10,937 nt of DNA from Candidatus Dormiibacterota bacterium (lineage in GTDB: Bacteria; Chloroflexota; Dormibacteria; UBA8260), in contig CATPCA010000122.1 in NCBI GenBank assembly GCA_955652545.1, forward strand, positions 1 through 10,937, read 5' to 3'. The position numbers and the translations under genes were made by a program. Shown one piece after another: positions 6,601 through 10,937 of the stretch; within the stretch, counting starts at the first letter, position 1; each line of letters begins with the position of its first letter. The notes under the pieces are model-generated. The model had not been told where the DNA came from. It did no database searches and saw only the letters and a program-made list of their open reading frames with translations.

Positions 6601-7247
6601 GACAGGGCGACTGGCTGCGCCTGCAGGCCGTGTACGGGTACTGGCCGGCGCTCGCCGACGGAGACACGGTGGTCATCTACGACCCGGAACGCCACGATGT
6701 CGAGCTGGCGCGTTTCGCCTTCCCGCGACAGCGCGCCCAGAACCGTCTCTGCCTCGCCGACTACGTGCGCCCGATCGACCTGGCGAAGGATGGCGAGCGC
6801 GACGTCGTGGCTCTCCAGCTGGTCACCACGGGCCCTGGCGCCTCGGAGCTGAGCGCTCAGCTGCAGCGTGACGGTGAGTACGACGACATGCTCCGCGTAC
6901 ATGGGTTTGCCACGCAGATGGCCGAGGCCACGGCCGAATGGCTGCATCAGCGGATCCGCGACGAGCTCAGCCTCGACGCTGAGCAGGGCCGCCGCTACTC
7001 ATGGGGCTATCCGTCGTGTCCCGACCTCGAGGACCACGAGACGTTCTTCCGGATCGTCCCCGCCGACCTCATCGGCGTCGAGCTGACCCAGGGGTACCAG
7101 CTGGTGCCTGAACAGTCGACCGCGGCGATCGTTCTCCACCATCCGCAATCGCGGTACTTCGCCGTCTACGGCAGCGGTGACATGGACGGCCCCGGCGCAC
7201 TGGAGATGGAGCCGCGGCTCCCGGTGGCGGCAGCTCAGTCGCGGTAG
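3672..7247 (+). CDS. metH: Cobalamin-dependent methionine synthase (5-methyltetrahydrofolate-homocysteine methyltransferase)
   Basis: This cytosolic enzyme moves the methyl group of 5-methyltetrahydrofolate to homocysteine through methylcobalamin, making methionine and tetrahydrofolate. At 1191 residues it is full length for MetH. Modules in order are as follows. The homocysteine/zinc barrel spans about residues 15-325, with zinc ligands Cys238 in LNCSTGPE and Cys304-Cys305 in GGCCGT. The pterin-binding barrel spans about 350-615, from [12 protein letters not shown] through IIDSTDAN to [11 protein letters not shown]. The cobalamin cap (about 650-735) is followed by the cobalamin domain, where His743 in D-V-H-D-I-G-K-N is the lower cobalt ligand and [10 protein letters not shown] follows. 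After a charged linker comes the AdoMet-binding activation domain (about 910-1180), with [12 protein letters not shown] at 1107-1118. Every key residue checked is present, so it should be active and reactivatable. Its 3' end overlaps a convergent gene by 13 bp. No cobalamin riboswitch is recognisable in the short upstream gap, and no metF or other methionine gene is next to it. Confidence 0.98.
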   Translation: MTQTPAIHRRSFLEALSRRVLVYDGAMGTGLQSFEPTADDFGGPKLEGWMDGLVLHAPHLVEKVHRSFLEVGCDVVETATFQATRLRLSEWGQAEHTLELNRQAAAIARRLCDEYSTAEHPRFVAGSMGPSGYLPSSSDPTLSDISFAALVEAFAEQAQGLVEGGSDLLIIETAQDILEVRAAILGCREAFARTGVTVPVQASVSLLDTSGTMLLGTQPGAVVAILDSLGVDLIGLNCSTGPELMRDGIRVLTERSSVPVTCIPNAGIPSNVGGRAHFPLGAVDMGIQLEDFVRRLGVAAVGGCCGTTSEHIAELVRRVGSLPAPERRGDGVPRLASAMSDLELRQQPAPLLIGERVNAQGSRAVKRLLLDEDYNGIVAIGRGQSEGGAHALDVCVAVTERADEAEQMREVVRGLEMSVDAPLIIDSTDANVIRAALESNPGRAVINSVNLENGRTRCESVLPLVRDHGACVIALTIDEAGMANTSERKLSVATRIRDLACEEFGLRPEQLLFDALTFTLATGEAEYIDSAHETIEGIRRIKELLPGVGTVLGVSNVSFGLSVASRPCLNSVFLYHCVQAGLDAAIVNPAHITPYAEIGATERELAEDLIFNRREDSLARFIAHFDGAGDSAAVESSADPYAGMDPAARIHAQILQRRRDGIEEQIDLAVAERDPVLVLNEVLLPAMKEVGDRFGAGELILPFVLQSAEVMKRAVGQLEKYLDRVEGTSKGTVVLATVYGDVHDIGKNLVNTILSNNGYTVHDLGKQVPMTAIIDRAVEVKADVIGLSALLVSTSKQMPLCLHEISARGLEFPVIIGGAAINRGFGRRILTLDDGSIYDPGVFYCKDAFEGLDTVEQLRDEPRRVALVERIRDEAVHQAERDGERDARRHAAAVQTDGAPVAPRSDTRTDVALPVPPFWGPRRLDNIDLDAVIPCIDRNSLFKMSWQFKGVHDPVRWATLLEEELEPRLARSIDEARQGDWLRLQAVYGYWPALADGDTVVIYDPERHDVELARFAFPRQRAQNRLCLADYVRPIDLAKDGERDVVALQLVTTGPGASELSAQLQRDGEYDDMLRVHGFATQMAEATAEWLHQRIRDELSLDAEQGRRYSWGYPSCPDLEDHETFFRIVPADLIGVELTQGYQLVPEQSTAAIVLHHPQSRYFAVYGSGDMDGPGALEMEPRLPVAAAQSR

Positions 7248-7522
7248 CGATCGATGAGGTGGCTCTCCTCGGCCCACTTCTCACGATAGAGGTGACAGGT
7301 CGTGGCGTCGCTGATGCACGGTGGCACCGGGTGGCGTCCGGTGAAGTTGTGGGTGCGGCGGTCGACGTGGCAGTCTGCCTTGTAGCGCGTCAGCATCCCC
7401 AGCATCGCCGGCTCCCGAATGATCTGCTCGAGGTACGGGCACCGTCGCTGCGGGATCGTCCGGCGCCCTGAGCGCGGCCAACTCTCGTCACGCCCAGATG
7501 GCGGCGGCGGTTCGGCGCGCAT
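7235..7522 (-). CDS. Small four-cysteine protein of unknown function
   Basis: The product has 95 residues. The first 27 are Pro/Arg-rich and probably disordered. The body has four cysteines: Cys28 (R-R-C-P-Y-L-E), Cys51 (A-D-C-H-V-D), Cys69 (P-P-C-I-S-D) and Cys76 (T-T-C-H-L-Y). Histidines sit nearby at 52, 58, 64 and 77. Such a pattern suits a zinc site or an iron-sulfur cluster, but no named family is recognised and the spacing is not a textbook motif. The ATG at 7522 is the only start seen before Cys28. It lies 16 bases after the response-regulator stop on the same strand, so the two genes are probably co-transcribed. The 3' end overlaps metH by 13 bp in convergent orientation. Dense Cys, His and aromatic residues argue for a real protein rather than a shadow frame. 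Confidence 0.68.
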   Translation of the reverse strand: MRAEPPPPSGRDESWPRSGRRTIPQRRCPYLEQIIREPAMLGMLTRYKADCHVDRRTHNFTGRHPVPPCISDATTCHLYREKWAEESHLIDRYRD

Positions 7523-7538
7523 GTCTGCCGGGTGCTGG

Positions 7539-7904
7539 TCAGGCCGCGAGCATCGATTGGATGCGCGAGGCGAGTTCCTTGATCTTGAAGGGCTTGGCCA
7601 GCGTCTGGACGTTGCCGTAGGCCTCGAGCTTGGGCGTGGTCGTGGCGTTCACCAGCGCGCTGACCACCAGCACCCTGGCGGCCTCGCCATGCTCGGCGCG
7701 GATGCGCTCGAGCACCTGTGTACCGCTCAACTCACCCGGCAGCATCAGGTCGAGGAGGACCAGGTCGGGCTTGAAGTCGGTGAAAACGCTCAACCCTTCA
7801 TCGCCACTCTTGGCGACGCGGACCTCATACCCCTCCATGGTGCAGAGCAGCGACTCGATGTCGGCGAGGGCGTAATAGTCCTCGATGATCAGGACCTTCT
7901 TCAT
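7539..7904 (-). CDS. Single-domain response regulator (receiver domain only)
   Basis: This is a 121-residue cytosolic CheY-like receiver with no output domain. It begins MKKVLIIEDYYALADIESLL, where Glu8-Asp9 supply the acidic metal-binding pair. The phosphoacceptor is Asp52 in LVLLDLMLPG. Ser82 in VLVVSAL takes the conserved Ser/Thr switch position, and Lys104-Pro105 in LAKPF is the conserved lysine and cis-proline. All phosphorylation residues are therefore present. The ATG at 7904 is chosen because the fold starts immediately; an upstream GTG at 7961 would add 19 unrelated residues and run through a possible promoter. It probably acts by phosphorylation-dependent protein binding or as a phosphorelay intermediate. 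No cognate kinase is in the window except possibly the truncated sensor-like gene at the far left. It is followed after 16 bases by the four-cysteine protein gene. Confidence 0.93.
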   Translation of the reverse strand: MKKVLIIEDYYALADIESLLCTMEGYEVRVAKSGDEGLSVFTDFKPDLVLLDLMLPGELSGTQVLERIRAEHGEAARVLVVSALVNATTTPKLEAYGNVQTLAKPFKIKELASRIQSMLAA

Positions 7905-7951
7905 CGCACTGGCAGGCAATCGGTCATGGTGGTGAGGCGCAAAGCCGGCTG

Positions 7952-7957
7952 AGCATA
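7952..7957 (-). promoter_or_regulatory. Possible extended -10 for the response regulator/four-cysteine pair
   Basis: On the minus strand TGG-TATGCT fits a TGn extended -10. It lies about 47 bases before the ATG at 7904, within the 114-base gap after the thiolase stop. No -35 box is clear. A 10-bp palindrome, CGAAGCTTCG, lies just upstream at 7969-7978. Confidence 0.35.
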
Positions 7958-8018
7958 CCAATCGCCCTCGAAGCTTCGGCCACTCTGCGACAGAAGCGTG
8001 ACCCCTGCGGAGAACGCG

Positions 8019-9185
8019 TCAGGCGTCGCGATCGACAATGGTCGCCGTTCCCAGGCCGCCTCCGCAGCACATGGTCTCGAGGCCGAGGCGGGCATCCCGA
8101 CGCTCGAGCTCGTGGAGGAGGGTGGTCATGAGCCGCGCGCCGCTGGCCCCGAGCGGGTGACCCAGGGCGATCGCGCCACCGTTGACGTTAACCCTGGCCA
8201 TGTCGGGGTGGTGCTCATGCTCCCAAGCCAGGACCACGGGGGCGAACGCCTCGTTGACCTCGAAGAGGTCAATGTCCTCGATGGCCAGCCCCGCGCGCTC
8301 GAGCACCTTGCGTGTGGCGGGAATCGGACCGGTCAGCATGGTGACCGGGTCGACGCCGACGACAGCCTGGGAGCGGATGGTGGCGCGTGCCCGTAGCCCG
8401 AGTTGGTGCGCGCGGGCACGTGACATCAGAAGGATGGCGGCGGCGCCGTCGGTGATCTGCGACGAATTGCCGGCGTGGAGGATGCCATCGGGGCGGAACG
8501 ACGGTTGCAGCTGAGCCAGCGTCTGCACGGACGTGGACGGCCGGATCCCCTGGTCCTGCGAGACCACCTGGCTCTCCCCGTTCTCGCCGATGACGAAGGG
8601 CGCGATCTCCCTGTCGAAATAGCCGGCCGCCTGCGCTGCCGCGGCGCGGCGGTGCGACTCCGTGGCATACGCGTCCGCCTGCTCGCGGCTGATTCGCCAC
8701 TGCTCGGCGATCATCTCCGCGGCAAGCCCCTGGTTGACGAGGTCGTACTGCTCGAGCAACTCGGGCGGGTAGGGACTGCCGGGACCCTGGAGCACCGTGC
8801 TGCCCATGGGGACGCGGCTCATGCTCTCGACCCCCGCGGCGATGGTGATGTCGCAGACGCCCGATTGGATGAGATTGGCAGCGAAATGCACCGCCTGTTG
8901 CGAGGAGCCGCATTGGCGGTCGACGGTGGTGGCGGGAACCTCGATGGGAAAGCCGGCGAGGAGAACCGCCTGACGGGCGATGTTGATCGACTGCTCACCG
9001 GTCTGGCTGACGCACCCCATGACCACGTCGTCAACCAGCGCGGGGTCCAGGCGGGCGCGACCGACGACCTCTCGCAGCACATGCGCCGCGAGCCGCAGCG
9101 GGTGCACGTCGCGGAGGTCGCCGTTCTTCTGGTTGCCGCGGCCCAGAGGCGTGCGCACCGCCTCGATGATGACGACATCGTTCAT
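8019..9185 (-). CDS. Acetyl-CoA C-acyltransferase (thiolase)
   Basis: This is a 388-residue thiolase of normal length. Such enzymes either cleave 3-ketoacyl-CoA in beta-oxidation or condense two acetyl-CoA molecules. The nucleophile is Cys92 in VDRQCGSSQQA. The other active-site elements are NEAFAPV, His343 in GGAIALGHPLGASGAR, and Cys373 in the C-terminal MCCGGGLG. GVESMSRVPMG and the loop around NSSQITDGAAA also fit the family. Both catalytic cysteines and the histidine are in place, so activity is expected. Chain-length preference and direction (degradative or biosynthetic) cannot be read from the sequence, so no symbol is given. The ATG at 9185 is supported by AGGGAGAG ending 4 bases upstream and by MNDVVIIEAVRTPLG being the classic N-terminus. 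No hydratase, dehydrogenase or CoA-transferase gene lies beside it in the window. Confidence 0.95.
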   Translation of the reverse strand: MNDVVIIEAVRTPLGRGNQKNGDLRDVHPLRLAAHVLREVVGRARLDPALVDDVVMGCVSQTGEQSINIARQAVLLAGFPIEVPATTVDRQCGSSQQAVHFAANLIQSGVCDITIAAGVESMSRVPMGSTVLQGPGSPYPPELLEQYDLVNQGLAAEMIAEQWRISREQADAYATESHRRAAAAQAAGYFDREIAPFVIGENGESQVVSQDQGIRPSTSVQTLAQLQPSFRPDGILHAGNSSQITDGAAAILLMSRARAHQLGLRARATIRSQAVVGVDPVTMLTGPIPATRKVLERAGLAIEDIDLFEVNEAFAPVVLAWEHEHHPDMARVNVNGGAIALGHPLGASGARLMTTLLHELERRDARLGLETMCCGGGLGTATIVDRDA

Positions 9186-9189
9186 GCCA

Positions 9190-9197
9190 CTCTCCCT
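9190..9197 (-). promoter_or_regulatory. Ribosome binding site of the thiolase gene
   Basis: On the minus strand this reads AGGGAGAG, ending 4 bases before the ATG at 9185. It is a strong Shine-Dalgarno match and fixes the start against a frame that is open much further upstream. Confidence 0.6.
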
Positions 9198-9212
9198 GAC
9201 TGCAAGAAACGA

Positions 9213-9218
9213 ACCATA
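9213..9218 (-). promoter_or_regulatory. Possible -10 element for the thiolase gene
   Basis: TATGGT on the minus strand lies 27 bases before the thiolase ATG, inside the 76-base gap after the glycosyltransferase-like gene. A start about 7 bases downstream would leave a leader of about 20 bases with the ribosome site. No -35 box is evident. Confidence 0.3.
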
Positions 9219-9246
9219 CATGTGAGGGGCGAATCCGCGTCCTCGG

Positions 9247-9259
9247 CTGCCGGCGGCAG
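9247..9259 (-). other. Short GC hairpin after the glycosyltransferase-like gene
   Basis: CTGCC (9247-9251) pairs with GGCAG (9255-9259) across a 3-base loop, 3 bases past the stop codon on the minus strand. There is no T-run after it and the stem is only 5 bp, so intrinsic termination is doubtful. Confidence 0.2.
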
Positions 9260-9261
9260 GG

Positions 9262-10887
9262 TCAGCGCAGGCGGTAGACGAGCACGGTGACCAGCGGGAG
9301 CTGAAGTGGTCCGCCGTACAGGGACGCTGATGGGGTGACCTCCACGAAGAGGAGCTGGGCACCGACGGGGATCGGGTCACCGGCGTTGAGCACGACGATG
9401 GCGCCCGGGTCTGACGGTGGATTCGCCGGGTCGAACAGCGTCATGTTCATCTCGGTGAGCAGCGGGAACACCGAGTTGGCCACGAAGGTGTGCGGCGGCG
9501 GCGGCCGCAGCGCGAAAGCGGCCTGGATGTATGGCTGGTCGAGGTTGATGGAGAGGAGCAGCTGCCGGCCGCCGCGCAGTCCCGACGCGCGCGCGATGGC
9601 GTTGATCTCCCCGGAATCGAACGCGGTGGCCGAGCGCGCCGGCCAGGCGGCGTACATGTCGACGGTGAACAGCACTCCCTCGATGGCGATGGCCAGGGCG
9701 ACAGCGGCGACAGCGGCGCCGGCGACCCGCCGCCACGCCACTGCATGGTCTGCAACGAAGACCATGCCCTCGACGCACCCCACGAGCAGAAACGGCAGCA
9801 TCACCGCCGCGCGCACCGCGTGAGGAACGCTTTCGTTGGTGAGGGCTGCGCTGACCGGTGCCACCAGCAGGCCCAGGGCCACGAAGCGCACGAACGGCTG
9901 ATCGCGGTGACGCCACGCCGCCACCAGCCCGGCGAGCAGCAGGGGCAACGCGATCCACAGCAGCATTCCCGAGAACTGCGTGTTGTGGCGCACGTTGTGG
10001 TCGCCGCTGATGAAGAGGAAGTCGGGACCGAAGTAGGTGACGTAGTTGCGGAGGAACCTGCCGGCGACGGTCGGGATGGGCGCACCGTCGGACCAGATGT
10101 TGATTGCGTTGAACCGCGCCGTGATCGCGCCCGGGTGCTGGGCGCTCCACGCCGCCAGCACGCCGTAGGCGGCCACCACTGGCACCAGGGTGATGATCCA
10201 CCATCGCGCCCGGTTCTTCCATCGTGTGCCATTGGCGAGGACCAGCGCAATACCGAGGAGCACCACGGCCACGCGGCCGGTGCTGTAGGCGAACACCGCG
10301 ATGCCCAGCAGCGTTCCCGCACCCGCGTACCATCCCCATCGCCCGCTGTCCTGCGCAATCGACAGGCAGAGCAATGCGCCCGAGATCACGGCGACGATGG
10401 AGATGACCTCGAACCCGACGCGGCTCTCGACGGTCAGCCATGGGGTGAGCGCCGCCAGCGCCAGCACCAGGGTCGTCAGCGGCAGTGACCGGCTGCGCCG
10501 CCACGCGATCATCGTGATGAACAGGCATGTCAGCAGCCCGAAGATCGCTGCGGGGAGGCGCTCGGTCGTGACCGTGAGCGGCAGCACGCGAAGGAACGCG
10601 CTGAGCACGTAGACGTACACGGGGTTCTTGTATTCGCCAAACGCCGTGAAGTAGAGGGGAAGATAGGCTCCGTGCTCGTCGACGGCATGGGTGCTGATCG
10701 CCCATGCGTTGTAGCCGATCGAGGTCTCGTCGACGTAGGCGCCCTGCGGTGCGCTGTCGAGGCCGACGAGATTGCGGATCACGGTGAGAACCGCAACTGC
10801 CACCAGCGCCACCAACCACGGGCTGCGCGCAGGCAGGACCGCGAGCCGCCTCACGAGGTGAATGAGAAGGCGCCCAGGTGAAGCCAT
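9262..10887 (-). CDS. GT-C-type membrane glycosyltransferase-like protein (PMT/ArnT-like)
   Basis: This is a 541-residue polytopic membrane protein with roughly ten to eleven hydrophobic segments between residues 24 and 410, then a soluble region of about 130 residues at the C-terminus. The first extracytoplasmic loop carries an acidic pair, Asp53-Glu54 in GAYVDETSIGYNAW, and later GEYKNPVYVYVLSAF (83-97). Both resemble the loop-1 D-E motif and the K-x-P-x-Y region of the GT39/GT83 family that uses polyprenyl-phosphate sugars. Such enzymes transfer a sugar to protein or lipid on the outer face of the cytoplasmic membrane. The acceptor and donor here are unknown, and the membrane part could alternatively belong to a related GT-C group. 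The ATG at 10887 places a short basic segment before the first helix; no good Shine-Dalgarno sequence is seen. A small hairpin (9247-9259) follows the stop. The flippase-like and epimerase genes elsewhere in the window fit a shared envelope-sugar theme. Confidence 0.85.
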   Translation of the reverse strand: MASPGRLLIHLVRRLAVLPARSPWLVALVAVAVLTVIRNLVGLDSAPQGAYVDETSIGYNAWAISTHAVDEHGAYLPLYFTAFGEYKNPVYVYVLSAFLRVLPLTVTTERLPAAIFGLLTCLFITMIAWRRSRSLPLTTLVLALAALTPWLTVESRVGFEVISIVAVISGALLCLSIAQDSGRWGWYAGAGTLLGIAVFAYSTGRVAVVLLGIALVLANGTRWKNRARWWIITLVPVVAAYGVLAAWSAQHPGAITARFNAINIWSDGAPIPTVAGRFLRNYVTYFGPDFLFISGDHNVRHNTQFSGMLLWIALPLLLAGLVAAWRHRDQPFVRFVALGLLVAPVSAALTNESVPHAVRAAVMLPFLLVGCVEGMVFVADHAVAWRRVAGAAVAAVALAIAIEGVLFTVDMYAAWPARSATAFDSGEINAIARASGLRGGRQLLLSINLDQPYIQAAFALRPPPPHTFVANSVFPLLTEMNMTLFDPANPPSDPGAIVVLNAGDPIPVGAQLLFVEVTPSASLYGGPLQLPLVTVLVYRLR

Positions 10888-10937
10888 GGCGCCAGCGTCG
10901 CCCCGAAGTACCCGCGGGTCGCGAGGCGATGCGCGCC

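Noticed and set aside
9377..10819. 480-codon alternative minus-strand frame and a 332-codon plus-strand frame within the glycosyltransferase-like gene
   Set aside because: Both are Arg/Pro/His-rich shadows. The chosen frame has regular hydrophobic helices and family motifs.

Overview
The window is uniformly GC-rich DNA with dense, bacterial-style gene packing: short gaps, 4-bp and convergent overlaps, and GTG/TTG starts. A full-length cobalamin-dependent methionine synthase, a free-living-type thiolase and membrane glycan enzymes suggest a chromosomal segment of a high-GC bacterium of the Actinomycetota, Dormibacterota or Chloroflexota kind. The sequence alone does not settle the phylum. No tRNA, rRNA, CRISPR array, transposase, integrase or attachment site was seen, and base composition looks even throughout, so nothing marks a mobile island.

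Layout, left to right. At the left edge the first 47 codons of a minus-strand membrane sensor-like protein run off the window. Divergent from it is a plus-strand run of three genes. The first is a small protein made of two copies of an F-x-D-G beta-type repeat. The second is a multi-pass membrane protein of the lysylphosphatidylglycerol synthase TM/flippase-like family. The third is an NAD-dependent nucleotide-sugar epimerase/dehydratase, whose TTG start overlaps the stop of the membrane protein gene. The last two look translationally coupled and point to lipid-linked sugar or glycolipid synthesis. Converging on the epimerase, and overlapping its 3' end by 45 bp, is a minus-strand pair: infA (translation initiation factor IF-1, with an unusual arginine/alanine-rich N-terminal extension) followed 7 bp later by a small membrane-anchored protein of unknown function.

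A short divergent promoter region separates infA from metH, the 1191-residue methionine synthase that fills the centre of the window. It has all four modules: homocysteine, folate, cobalamin and activation. The metH stop overlaps the 3' end of a minus-strand gene for a small four-cysteine protein. That gene lies 16 bp downstream of a single-domain response regulator, and the two look co-transcribed. Upstream of them on the same strand lie an acetyl-CoA acyltransferase (thiolase) and, further upstream, a large GT-C-type membrane glycosyltransferase-like protein with a long soluble C-terminal region. The last 50 bases hold nothing recognisable beyond the upstream flank of that gene.

The content is mostly housekeeping and cell-envelope genes. 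I see no convincing new multi-gene system. The items most worth a second look are the extended IF-1, the receiver plus four-cysteine pair, the duplicated-repeat protein beside a sensor, and repeated TAnnnT (-10-like) elements placed a few bases upstream of starts that lack Shine-Dalgarno sequences.
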